DNA of 11,228 nt from Candidatus Hydrogenedentota bacterium (GTDB lineage Bacteria; Hydrogenedentota; Hydrogenedentia; Hydrogenedentales; CAITNO01). The stretch covers positions 1-11,228 of the forward strand of contig JAKLHG010000077.1 in NCBI GenBank assembly GCA_022710255.1. Reading direction: 5' to 3'. The notes beneath the pieces were generated by a model. The model did not search any database. It was not told the DNA's origin and saw only the letters and a program-made list of their open reading frames with translations. The position numbers were made by a program, and so were the translations under genes. Of this stretch, positions 1 to 6,945 are shown in pieces; positions within the stretch are counted from its first letter, which is position 1, and each line of letters opens with the position of its first letter.

Positions 1-355
1 GAGGCTTGGCAACAAGCCTTCCCTACCCCTATCGATCCTCGCCATTCCTTACATGCGCACTTGGGACTTTAATATAACTATCATATTTATGTTTATGACA
101 TCGTATGAAATCATTTTGTCAGAGAACATATTGAGGATTAGATATATTACTTGATTACCATATGCGTTTGAAGAACTTTCACACAGAAATATAAATGAAA
201 AGACATTCGAGAATGATTTTGATATCAGACTAAACAAAGCCAACGGCATGCATTTGCTGTAGCAGAAATTGAATATTTGTTAATAAAAGAACCTGAGGCA
301 CATATTTCTATAAATTATATCCTTGAGTATTTTAATTTTTTTAATGTCTAAAGTC
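1..355. other. AT-rich intergenic region, no supported gene
   Basis: I see no gene here. The stretch is AT-rich from about base 60 onward, and the open frames on either strand are short, of skewed composition and without a ribosome binding site. The only structure is at the extreme left: bases 2-8 (AGGCTTG) pair with 13-19 (CAAGCCT) around a GCAA tetraloop. That could be the end of an RNA or a terminator lying mostly outside the window, but no T-run follows it. A plus-strand open stretch of about 42 codons near 210-350 has no start codon and I do not call it. Confidence 0.5.
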
Positions 356-394
356 AAAAAAATAACCGCTGTTGTCCTTGGAAGAACAACAGCG
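356..394 (-). terminator. Intrinsic terminator of the discoidin-domain gene
   Basis: A perfect 9-bp stem is formed by 367-375 (CGCTGTTGT) and 386-394 (ACAACAGCG), with a 10-base loop. Read on the minus strand it is followed by GTTA and a run of seven T (complement of 356-362). It lies about 88 bases past the stop codon of the minus-strand gene at 482, the expected place for its terminator. On the plus strand only four T follow, so it may be weakly bidirectional. Confidence 0.8.
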
Positions 395-481
395 ACTTTT
401 GAATAATGATTAGCCTAGATAGTTAGTACCTAGTGTCGGTTCAAGACGGGCACCGAGGTGCAACGCTAGAGAAGAATGCGA

Positions 482-1180
482 TCAGGATGCTTTGGGAATT
501 CCGTAGACTTCCACCTCCACGTAATGGTTGAAATCATCCGCAGTATTTCCTTTACTGTACAGACGCAAATAGCGTCCGCTGGCACCCTTGGCATCCATCA
601 ATCGGCCTTGATAGGTTTCAATGTACTCTTTGTCCTTGCCAACCCCAAGACCAGCCGAATTATCGTGGTCATTGTTGTATATGGCGGTTACGCCTTCATT
701 AAATTCTTTGTCATTGGAAACTTGGGCCACAATATCGAAATAGACTCTTTTGCCTTCATGGAAATGCCAGACAACCACAGCATAAATGTCTGTTTCCTTT
801 TCCAGATCAATTTGTACCCACTGCGCACCATCAGGAAGCTCCACAAGACTGGTACGTGCATAATGCTTGTCTCCGTCCGTCAGTTGCTTGAGCGCACCAT
901 GTACGGGAGGTTCACTGCTGGTGACGGTTTTTTTTGCGGCGACGTTGACAGCACCTTTCGGGGCCATGAAAGGAGGACGATCCTTGTAATCTTCCGGTTC
1001 TAGGTTAGGGCTCCAATAGTCTATTGGTGTGCCGCCAAAAAATGGCTCGGGAAGTTCAATGGCAATTGCCTCAAGGGCTGCATCCGCTGCCGCCGCTGGT
1101 TCTTGTGCTCTGGCGAAAAAGGGAAGGCACGCCAACCCGGCCATTACCAAAATAAACCCATAACGCTTTGTTCTTTTCAT
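482..1180 (-). CDS. Secreted discoidin (F5/8 type C)-like domain protein
   Basis: 232 residues. The N-terminus is a signal peptide: basic MKRTKR, a hydrophobic core at residues 8-22, and a likely signal peptidase I site after A-R-A at 23-25. Residues 26-77 form an Ala/Pro/Glu-rich linker. From about 78 to 229 the pattern fits a galactose-binding-like (F5/8 C, discoidin) beta-sandwich: a TSSEPP strand, LTDGD at about 101-105, WVQIDLEKETDI, then RYLRLYSKG and a closing VEVEVYGI. Such domains usually bind carbohydrate or other surface ligands, so an extracytoplasmic binding role is inferred. No catalytic domain is attached. The start is supported by AAGGAGC about 8 bases upstream. The gene is monocistronic with its own terminator. 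C18 follows G-L-A, a poor lipobox, so I prefer a soluble or periplasmic product over a lipoprotein. The ligand cannot be told from sequence. Confidence 0.82.
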   Translation of the reverse strand: MKRTKRYGFILVMAGLACLPFFARAQEPAAAADAALEAIAIELPEPFFGGTPIDYWSPNLEPEDYKDRPPFMAPKGAVNVAAKKTVTSSEPPVHGALKQLTDGDKHYARTSLVELPDGAQWVQIDLEKETDIYAVVVWHFHEGKRVYFDIVAQVSNDKEFNEGVTAIYNNDHDNSAGLGVGKDKEYIETYQGRLMDAKGASGRYLRLYSKGNTADDFNHYVEVEVYGIPKAS

Positions 1181-1297
1181 GAAATGCTCCTTTTTTTTGG
1201 TGAAGTTGTTTACTGCATCCTATCTTGGGGATATCCGCAAACCGACATCATGATTCACAGATATTCCCTATTCTAACAAATTTTAGTCCTATATTAC

Positions 1298-1308
1298 ATG
1301 TCGGACAT
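1298..1308. repeat. 11-base palindrome upstream of the discoidin gene
   Basis: ATGTCGGACAT reads as a perfect inverted repeat around the central G, 118-128 bases upstream of the discoidin start codon. A partial copy, CCGACATCATGAT, lies nearer the gene at about 1242-1254. The pair could be operator half-sites for a dimeric regulator. That is inference only; a palindrome of this length can occur by chance. Confidence 0.3.
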
Positions 1309-1338
1309 CAGCACTATCGTATAGACGCCTTTTAACGT

Positions 1339-1370
1339 GGCATATTCAAAAAATAGTTGTTCAATATGCC
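1339..1370. repeat. Inverted repeat / stem-loop of unknown role
   Basis: GGCATATT (1339-1346) is exactly complementary to AATATGCC (1363-1370), separated by 16 bases. The plus-strand continuation is T-rich (TCTTTGTT) but not a clean U-tract, and no gene ends just upstream, so a terminator is unlikely. It may be a regulatory dyad of the discoidin gene or the remains of a repeat. Confidence 0.4.
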
Positions 1371-1632
1371 TCTTTGTTACAGGCCAGTTTCGTACGTAAT
1401 GAAGAGCAACACAGTATCATTTTACACTTGTAACTGATATGAAGTACGTAATCACCTATGGCTACAATATGACCCATATCCTGTTTGCGTGGTTTCGACT
1501 GCCGGAAAGAGGGGGGCAGGCCACATTTGATATTTGTAACCGTGTCTTAGATGTTCGAACTAACACCGCCATGCCCTGGCGTTTCGTCACAGGGCGCTTG
1601 CGTTCTTTATCGCTGGAACTAACAGGGTCGAA

Positions 1633-1662
1633 TTGACTTTCGTCCAGGAAATCAGTTAAAAT
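1633..1662 (+). promoter_or_regulatory. Sigma70-type promoter of tRNA-Leu
   Basis: A -35 box TTGACT (1633-1638) is followed after 18 bases by a -10 box TAAAAT (1657-1662). Each differs from consensus at one position. Transcription would start near 1669, about 7 bases before the mature tRNA 5' end. Confidence 0.6.
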
Positions 1663-1675
1663 TTGTATGTCAATC

Positions 1676-1762
1676 GCCGGAGTGGTGGAATTGGCAGACA
1701 CGCATGGTTCAGGTCCATGTGCTCGCAAGGGCATGAAGGTTCAAGTCCTTTCTCCGGCACCA
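1676..1762 (+). tRNA. tRNA-Leu (anticodon CAG)
   Basis: A complete class II tRNA. The acceptor stem GCCGGAG (1676-1682) pairs with CTCCGGC (1752-1758), followed by discriminator A and an encoded CCA end (1760-1762). The D-arm has the TGGCAGA pattern typical of tRNA-Leu. The anticodon stem CATGG/CCATG encloses loop TTCAGGT, giving anticodon CAG, which reads the Leu codon CUG. The long variable arm (TGCTC/GGGCA around GCAA) is the hallmark of Leu, Ser and Tyr tRNAs. The T-arm has the TTCAAGT loop. It has its own promoter and terminator, so it is probably a single-gene transcript. tRNA-Leu genes are common integration sites, but no integrase or duplicated 3' end is seen here. Confidence 0.97.
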
Positions 1763-1776
1763 TATTGCATTTAAGG

Positions 1777-1810
1777 AACGCCGCAACAGGATTTGAGTTG
1801 CGGCGTTTTT
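1777..1810 (+). terminator. Intrinsic terminator of tRNA-Leu
   Basis: An 11-bp perfect stem is formed by AACGCCGCAAC (1777-1787) and GTTGCGGCGTT (1797-1807), with a 9-base loop and an overlapping run of five T (1806-1810). It begins 15 bases after the tRNA CCA end. It would separate tRNA transcription from queF downstream, apart from read-through. Confidence 0.9.
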
Positions 1811-1898
1811 GTATTCCCGGGTGTTGTTGCGGATATGGTACCATGGTCCTCAACTCCATATATTCTTGAACAACAAAACCAGATACAGGGAGCACGAT

Positions 1899-2366
1899 AT
1901 GGGAAAGAAAAAAATATGCCCGGGTTCTTTTGTGGCCAGCGATAAGACTCTGCCGTTTAATGGCCCTGAAGTCATTGACGCGAAGTGCTTGGAATGCTTT
2001 CCATACGAATATGGGCATACTCCTTCGGGCCGGGCGATGGAAATTATCACAGAAACGGATGAATTCACTTCGGTTTGTCCTTTTTCCGGACTCCCGGATT
2101 TTGCCCATGTCAAGATACTCTATGTTCCCGGTGAATGGTGCCTGGAACTGAGGTCATTAAAGTATTATCTTCTTTCCTATCGAAATGTCGGCATATGGTA
2201 TGAACATCTTGTGAACCGAATGCTTGAGGACCTGGTTGATGCCTGCGTGCCCCGTTCCATGTCAGTGGAAATATCCTGCGCTCCCCGGGGAGGTTTGGCT
2301 AGCACGGTTCGGGCATCCTATACGGCGCAAAAGCAGATGCGTGTATCCGCCCGTCGAACAAAGTAG
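1899..2366 (+). CDS. queF: NADPH-dependent 7-cyano-7-deazaguanine reductase QueF
   Basis: 155 residues, the size of the short (unimodular) QueF type. QueF reduces the nitrile of preQ0 to the amine of preQ1 with two NADPH, in the cytoplasm, on the route to queuosine in the wobble position of GUN-anticodon tRNAs. The sequence SVCPFSGLPDFA contains the expected catalytic Cys60 (thioimide with preQ0) and Asp67. The family block follows at residues 81-102: E-L-R-S-L-K-Y-Y-L with S-Y-R-N and a terminal E. Arg85 stands where many members have Lys. The start at 1899 is chosen because AGGGAG lies about 8 bases upstream and the protein then begins at the family's usual place; an open frame from 1809 has no such site and would add about 30 unrelated residues. 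No preQ1 riboswitch is evident in the short leader. The glycosyltransferase starts 45 bases downstream on the same strand. Confidence 0.95.
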   Translation: MGKKKICPGSFVASDKTLPFNGPEVIDAKCLECFPYEYGHTPSGRAMEIITETDEFTSVCPFSGLPDFAHVKILYVPGEWCLELRSLKYYLLSYRNVGIWYEHLVNRMLEDLVDACVPRSMSVEISCAPRGGLASTVRASYTAQKQMRVSARRTK

Positions 2367-2411
2367 GTCTTTTCCTGTCCTCACACCAATGGATTTCCTC
2401 AGGAGAGCAAG

Positions 2412-4850
2412 GTGAGCGAAAACGCGGGAAAGAAAAGAACATGGTGGATGCCGGTGGTCATCCTGTCGATGGCTATTACACTTCGTGTCATTTATTTTGT
2501 TGAAATCACGCAAGAACCCGAGTTTTCCCACCCCATATATGATCCTGAATACAATGCCTATTGGGCGCGCTCACTGGCAACCGGGGATTGGACCGTACCC
2601 GCCGGTATGCCCGACCCGGAGATACGCACCACTCCGCATGGACGACCGCCGGGATACCCATGGTTCTTGGCGACTATTTATTCTCTTTTCGGAGTTAATG
2701 ATTATGCTCCCCGTATTATACAAATGCTGATAGGTCTGTTGAACGCTCTGCTTTTATATGGCATTGGCAAACGTCTCTTCGGGATTACAGCGGGTTTTAT
2801 ATCGGGTGTTTTCATGGCCGTCTATTGGGTCTTCCCCTATTTTGAGGGGATACTGACCTATCCTTCGATCGCTATTTTTTTGATGCTATTGTTGTTTGTA
2901 ACCCTTTTGCATTGGTATGAGACGGGGAGGAGTTGGCATGCGCTGCTTGCCGGGTTGTTGCTTGGCATATTCGCTTTGTTTCGCCCCAACGGATTGCTTA
3001 TTGCCCCGTGTATTCTTGGATGGATGGGATTTGTATGCCGGGCTAAAGGCGGTTCCATAAAGCGTGTTGCATCCTTGGCTGTGTTGTTTATCGTCGGGTG
3101 TGTCAGTATTCTGACTCCGGCATTCATCCGTAATTACTGCGTGGCCCGCGATTTTGTTTTCATCAGTTCCTACGGGGGCATTAATTTTTATGTGGGTAAT
3201 CATCCGGATGCGTCTCTCGTCGAACCGAGATTCCCCGAACTTATTGAACTGGCTGGTATCGAACACTGGTCTTGTTTTGATTATCCCTCCATAGTCCGTG
3301 GACTTGCCGCAAATCAGGTCCGCGATTCCATAAAGTTTTCCGAGGCGAACAGGTATTTTTATCGGAAGGCATTTTCCTTCATTACAGAACAGCCTGTTTT
3401 GTTCTTGCGGAATATGGGCTTGAAAACCCTCTTATTATTCGGTCCCCGTGAAATCACCAACGATACGGTTATGGAATATGACAAACGGTTTTCATGCATT
3501 CTTGGCTATATGCCCGGGTTTCCCTGGGTTCTTGGCCTATTCCTTTTTGGGCTTCTTGTATTCACGATGGACAGCAAAACTTCGTTGCCAAACACCATGC
3601 GACATCTAAGGCCTTACGGTTGGTTACTGATTCTTATTTTCGTCTTTTACAGCCTTTCTGTCGTGATATATTTCGTCGCTGGCAGGTATCGTGTCCCCTT
3701 GATACCGATTATGCTTCTTTTTTCCGCCTGCGGACTGGCTCATCTCGTGTCCATGATTAAGGAACGCCGCCTGGCGCTTTTCAGTATCAATATTTTAACT
3801 TTGTCGCTGCTGATTTACGCAGCCCACTGTAACATCACAGGGTACTCTCCTTCGGAGTCAACGTGGCATTTACGGCGTGCATTGGCATTCACCGCACAAG
3901 GAGAAACGCAAAAAGCGCAAGAGGAATACTTGCGCGCAGAGGAACTGGGCGCGGATTCCTCCATTGTCTATGCCAATTTAGGACGGATTCATTTAGAAAT
4001 GGGTCAGACAGAACTTGGGCTCGGGTTTTATAAAAGAGGCTTAGAAAAGAATCCGAACAACGCGATTATCAGAAACAACCTCGGATATGAATTATACAAG
4101 TTGCATGATCTGGATGAGGCTATCGAGCACTTGAGGCACGCGGTCAGAGTCAACCCGCGCTTTTTTCTTGCCCGCATGAATCTGGGAAATGCACTGGCGG
4201 ATAAAGGTGAATTGGACGAAGCTCTGGCCCAGTTTGTAGCGGCAGAACGCCTGAATTCTAAAGAACCGGCAGCACCCTATAATGTGGCGCGGATGTTTTT
4301 CATGAAAGGCGATTACCAAAGCGCCATTTTCTATTATCAAAGATCCTTGTCTATTATGCCTGACTATTCTCTGGCGCTCAATAATCTAGGATATTGCCTG
4401 GAGATTCAGGGCAAATATGAAGAAGCCATTCCTTATTATGAGCGCGCCATAGCGGCGGACCCGGCTTTTATGCTTGCCTATAATAATTTGGGGAATGCAT
4501 TGGCGGCTGCCGGACGCCTTGAAAAGGCTGAACGTGTTCTATTGGAGGCGTTGCACAAGACGCCTGAGGATTTTAATATTCACTATAGTCTTGGTCGTGT
4601 CTACGTTTCATCGAAATCGTGGGACCAGGCCTTTGCGTCTACGCAAGAAGCACTGCGAATAAATCCTGATTATGTCCCGGCCCTCGTGCAATTGGGACTG
4701 CTATATAATAGAAGAGGTGAGAAGGAACTTGCTTTCAAGGCTTTGGAACGGGCGAAGACGCTGAGCCCTGATGATGCGGCGATATTAAAACAACTGGATG
4801 CCCTCAGAGTGGAGCCGCATTCACACAAGGAAACGTCCCGGCAGCCATGA
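2412..4850 (+). CDS. GT-C membrane glycosyltransferase with C-terminal TPR array
   Basis: 812 residues. The N-terminal 475 are polytopic, with about 11 membrane segments (roughly 13-31, 100-118, 122-141, 152-168, 176-189, 193-209, 219-237, 370-386, 402-421, 427-446, 454-472). Basic loops (RAKGGSIKR, MIKERR) fit positive-inside topology. The first large loop carries IYDPEYNAYWA and RPPGYP, and a later loop AGRYRVPL; these resemble the dolichyl/polyprenyl-phosphate sugar-dependent (PMT/ArnT-like) superfamily, where an acidic residue in the first loop is catalytic (here D44 or E46). Residues 483-788 are nine TPRs in exact 34-residue register, predicted outside the membrane. The layout resembles TMTC O-mannosyltransferases of animals. 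A role in transferring a lipid-linked sugar to a periplasmic protein or envelope glycan is inferred; the acceptor is unknown. The start is GTG with AGGAG 7 bases upstream. The gene lies 45 bases after queF and may be co-transcribed with it. Confidence 0.85.
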   Translation: MSENAGKKRTWWMPVVILSMAITLRVIYFVEITQEPEFSHPIYDPEYNAYWARSLATGDWTVPAGMPDPEIRTTPHGRPPGYPWFLATIYSLFGVNDYAPRIIQMLIGLLNALLLYGIGKRLFGITAGFISGVFMAVYWVFPYFEGILTYPSIAIFLMLLLFVTLLHWYETGRSWHALLAGLLLGIFALFRPNGLLIAPCILGWMGFVCRAKGGSIKRVASLAVLFIVGCVSILTPAFIRNYCVARDFVFISSYGGINFYVGNHPDASLVEPRFPELIELAGIEHWSCFDYPSIVRGLAANQVRDSIKFSEANRYFYRKAFSFITEQPVLFLRNMGLKTLLLFGPREITNDTVMEYDKRFSCILGYMPGFPWVLGLFLFGLLVFTMDSKTSLPNTMRHLRPYGWLLILIFVFYSLSVVIYFVAGRYRVPLIPIMLLFSACGLAHLVSMIKERRLALFSINILTLSLLIYAAHCNITGYSPSESTWHLRRALAFTAQGETQKAQEEYLRAEELGADSSIVYANLGRIHLEMGQTELGLGFYKRGLEKNPNNAIIRNNLGYELYKLHDLDEAIEHLRHAVRVNPRFFLARMNLGNALADKGELDEALAQFVAAERLNSKEPAAPYNVARMFFMKGDYQSAIFYYQRSLSIMPDYSLALNNLGYCLEIQGKYEEAIPYYERAIAADPAFMLAYNNLGNALAAAGRLEKAERVLLEALHKTPEDFNIHYSLGRVYVSSKSWDQAFASTQEALRINPDYVPALVQLGLLYNRRGEKELAFKALERAKTLSPDDAAILKQLDALRVEPHSHKETSRQP

Positions 4851-4871
4851 GAATCTTCCCATAAACAAACT

Positions 4872-4909
4872 GTGTACCAGATGTCGCGTCAAGGCCGTTT
4901 GTGGTACAC
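4872..4909. repeat. Dyad repeat between the glycosyltransferase gene and larB
   Basis: GTGTACCA (4872-4879) and TGGTACAC (4902-4909) are exact inverted copies with 22 bases between them, so half-site centres are 30 bases apart, close to three DNA turns. The dyad sits about 70-108 bases before the larB start and 22 bases after the preceding stop codon. No T-run follows (next bases are TTTCAACG), so it is a poor intrinsic terminator. An operator or leader hairpin for larBC is possible but unproven. Confidence 0.45.
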
Positions 4910-4979
4910 TTTCAACGAGAAAAAATTTGGCCTTTGTTCCTTGTATCTTTTTATTACTTACTTGTGAGTCGGGCACAAC

Positions 4980-5744
4980 ATGAATCAAGAACAAATGAAA
5001 GCCTTGCTGGACCAAGTGGCGGAAGGACACCTGGCGCCGAATGTGGCGCTGGAGCAGTTGCGAGGAATGCCCTTTGATGACATGGGATTCGCCAAAATTG
5101 ATTTTCACCGCTCCCTGAGAAAAGGGCACCCGGAAACCATATTCTGCCAGGGCAAGACCCCGGAACAGGTGTCGCTTATAGCCGAACGTATGGCCAATCG
5201 GGGTGAGACTGTGCTCGGTACACGGTGTACACAGGACACGTTTACTGCAGTCAAAACACGCATACACGATGCCATTTATTATGAAGAGGCAAAGGCGTTT
5301 ACCTGGATGTGCAGGGAACCTGAATTTTCGAAACGATACGTTGCCATAGTGTGTGCCGGAACCAGCGATATACCAGTGGCAGAAGAGGCGGCTGTGACCT
5401 GCATGACCATGGGCGTATCGGTGGAACGTATTTATGATGTCGGCATCGCCGGCATACACCGCCTGTTAGAACAGCGCGAGCGCATCTCCGGGGCCACCGT
5501 AGCTGTTGTTTGCGCAGGCATGGAAGGGGCCCTTCCCAGTGTTGTGGCGGGGCTGTCTTCTTCACTCGTCATCGCCGTGCCGACCAGTGTAGGCTACGGG
5601 GCCAGTTTTAGCGGTATCGCTGCGCTGCTTGCCATGCTCAATTCCTGTGCGACGGGCCTTACCGTAGTAAATATCGATAATGGATTCGGTGCAGCGGTGG
5701 CGGCATGCGCCATAACGAAGATGGTGGAAAATGCCACAAAATGA
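4980..5744 (+). CDS. larB: Pyridinium-3,5-biscarboxylic acid mononucleotide synthase LarB
   Basis: 254 residues, normal for LarB. The enzyme carboxylates the pyridinium ring of nicotinic acid adenine dinucleotide and releases AMP, giving P2CMN, the first step to the nickel-pincer cofactor (cytoplasmic). The C-terminal two thirds resemble the PurE-like carboxylase fold: AGTSDIPVAEEA (about 126-137), YDVGIAGIHRL, CAGMEGALPSVVAG (about 178-191), VPTSVGYGASF and VNIDNGFGA. By position, Ser129, Glu182 and Cys223 (in MLNSCATG) probably correspond to the residues known in the Lactiplantibacillus enzyme, where a Cys binds the substrate covalently; this is inferred, not aligned. The N-terminal 70 residues are helical, as in the family. 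Only a weak ribosome binding site precedes the ATG. larC starts 10 bases after the stop, so the two form an operon. No LarE or LarA gene is in the window. Confidence 0.95.
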   Translation: MNQEQMKALLDQVAEGHLAPNVALEQLRGMPFDDMGFAKIDFHRSLRKGHPETIFCQGKTPEQVSLIAERMANRGETVLGTRCTQDTFTAVKTRIHDAIYYEEAKAFTWMCREPEFSKRYVAIVCAGTSDIPVAEEAAVTCMTMGVSVERIYDVGIAGIHRLLEQRERISGATVAVVCAGMEGALPSVVAGLSSSLVIAVPTSVGYGASFSGIAALLAMLNSCATGLTVVNIDNGFGAAVAACAITKMVENATK

Positions 5745-5754
5745 GTTTAATCCC

Positions 5755-6945
5755 ATGAAAACCCTTTATTTAGACTGTTTCTGCGGCATAAGCGGAGATA
5801 TGACCGTCGGAGCGTTGATTGATGCCGGTGTCGAACCAGCGTATCTCCAAACCGTTGCTTCGTCCTTAAACCTTGACGGCGTTAAAATCCTCGCGGACAA
5901 GGTAGAAAAGCACGGTATACAGGCAACACAATTTCAAGTCGTTATTGATCCAGATACCGTTCAGCCGCATCGGCACTTGAAACACATTATCGCCATCATA
6001 CAGCAGGCGGATGTCACAGATTTGGCCAAGGAGTCCTCGATAGCTGTTTTTGAAAAAATTGCACAAGCGGAGGCTTCGGTGCATGGACTGCCCGTGGAAA
6101 AGATTCATTTTCATGAAGTCGGCGCCCTGGATTCCATTATGGATATCGTCTTGTCCAACGCCGCCTTGTATAGTTTAGGCATAGAACGCGTACTATGTTC
6201 GCCATTGGTGACAGGCACAGGCACAGTAGCCTGCGACCATGGTGTCATGCCAGTGCCTGCTCCCGCTACCGCGCTACTGCTCCGGGATATTCCCTGGAGT
6301 GCGGGTGATATTCCTTGTGAACAGGTTACTCCGACGGGCGCGGCCCTTGCCGTAGCATGGGCGGACGCCTTTGAAAGCATGCCGTCAATGACTGTTCATA
6401 CCATCGGCTACGGCGCGGGTTCGCGTGATTTGCCTGATCGCTCCAACGTCTTGCGCGTCTTTATCGGAGAGTCGGCGGACAAAATGCCTGATACGGAAAC
6501 CATTGCCGTACTTGAAACTACCGTCGATGATATGAATCCGGAACTGATGGCTTTGCTGACCCCCGCACTTCTCCACGATGGCGCGCGTGACGTCCTTGTC
6601 GCGCCGGTATCGGTCAAAAAAGGCCGGACTGCACAGCACGTGACTGTTCTGACAGACCCAGGAAAAGCATGGCAGATGGCAAAAATTATTTTTACCTACA
6701 CCACTACGCTGGGCGTACGGGTTCATGAGGAGCGACGTTGGGTGCTTAAACGGGAACTGCGTCATGTCGCCACCCCTTGGGGAAGGGTCACGGTCAAAGT
6801 GGGCTTTTTGGAAGATAAAGAAACCGCTGTTTCTCCTGAATTTGAGGAATGCCGTACGTTGGCCGAATCCTGGGACACAACGGCGCGCGCCGTTTATGAG
6901 GCTGCTCTTGCCGCCGCGATTAAAGGAGAATACCTGCATGAGTGA
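5755..6945 (+). CDS. larC: Nickel-pincer cofactor nickel insertase LarC (single ORF)
   Basis: 396 residues from the ATG at 5755, chosen because the family N-terminus MKTLYLDCFCGISGDM begins there. An ATG 24 bases upstream in the same frame would lie inside the end of larB and add only unrelated residues. LarC is a CTP-dependent cyclometallase that inserts nickel into the thiolated pyridinium nucleotide to finish the cofactor. Visible family blocks are DCFCGISGDM, HRHLKHI, VEKIHFHEVGALDSIMDIV (about 112-130), VPAPATALLL, QVTPTGAAL, TIGYGAGSRDL and, in the second domain, ETTVDDMNPE and VSVKKGR. In Lactiplantibacillus larC is read through a programmed frameshift (LarC1/LarC2); here both parts lie in one uninterrupted frame. 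The 3' end overlaps coaD by 8 bases, which suggests translational coupling. Confidence 0.95.
   Translation: MKTLYLDCFCGISGDMTVGALIDAGVEPAYLQTVASSLNLDGVKILADKVEKHGIQATQFQVVIDPDTVQPHRHLKHIIAIIQQADVTDLAKESSIAVFEKIAQAEASVHGLPVEKIHFHEVGALDSIMDIVLSNAALYSLGIERVLCSPLVTGTGTVACDHGVMPVPAPATALLLRDIPWSAGDIPCEQVTPTGAALAVAWADAFESMPSMTVHTIGYGAGSRDLPDRSNVLRVFIGESADKMPDTETIAVLETTVDDMNPELMALLTPALLHDGARDVLVAPVSVKKGRTAQHVTVLTDPGKAWQMAKIIFTYTTTLGVRVHEERRWVLKRELRHVATPWGRVTVKVGFLEDKETAVSPEFEECRTLAESWDTTARAVYEAALAAAIKGEYLHE

Larger units (their letters stand above)
1181..1632. other. Intergenic region, no supported gene
   Basis: This holds the upstream region of the minus-strand discoidin gene and the DNA leading to the tRNA promoter. 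Two overlapping open frames on opposite strands (about 1439-1636 plus, 1462-1734 minus) lack ribosome binding sites, and the minus one runs into the antisense of the tRNA. Besides the palindrome and stem-loop listed separately, there is a 9-base direct repeat GTACGTAAT (1392-1400 and 1444-1452), another, GAACTAACA (1557-1565 and 1616-1624), and a weak stem GCCCTG/CAGGGC (1573-1578 and 1590-1595). I could not assign a clear promoter for the discoidin gene. Confidence 0.5.

Noticed and set aside
49..249. Minus-strand open frame of 66 codons near the left edge
   Set aside because: AT-rich, Phe/Ser/Ile-dominated sequence with no ribosome binding site or motif.
476..1003. Plus-strand open frame of 175 codons
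   Set aside because: It is antisense to the discoidin gene, which has a signal peptide, ribosome binding site and terminator.
1676..1762. tRNA-Leu as attachment site of an integrated element
   Set aside because: No integrase gene and no second copy of the tRNA 3' end was seen in the window.
1663..1869. Plus-strand open frame through tRNA-Leu and its terminator
   Set aside because: It is a translation of the tRNA itself (SGGIGRHAWFRS) and has no ribosome binding site.
1656..2108. Minus-strand open frame of 150 codons over tRNA-Leu and queF
   Set aside because: Its end (EKGLEPS, CEHMDLNHACLP) is the antisense translation of tRNA-Leu, a well-known false gene, and the rest is antisense to queF.
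1899..2366. QueF as a GTP cyclohydrolase (FolE type)
   Set aside because: The fold is related, but the SVCPFSGLPDF and ELRSLKYYL motifs and the short length are those of QueF.
4821..5459. Minus-strand open frame of 212 codons
   Set aside because: It is antisense to larB, whose family motifs are clear, and its His/Cys/Phe-rich composition is typical of a shadow frame.
6385..6939. Minus-strand open frame of 184 codons
   Set aside because: It is antisense to larC, with no recognisable domain or start signal.
5755..6945. Programmed frameshift in larC
   Set aside because: Both LarC domains are in one continuous frame, so no frameshift is needed.
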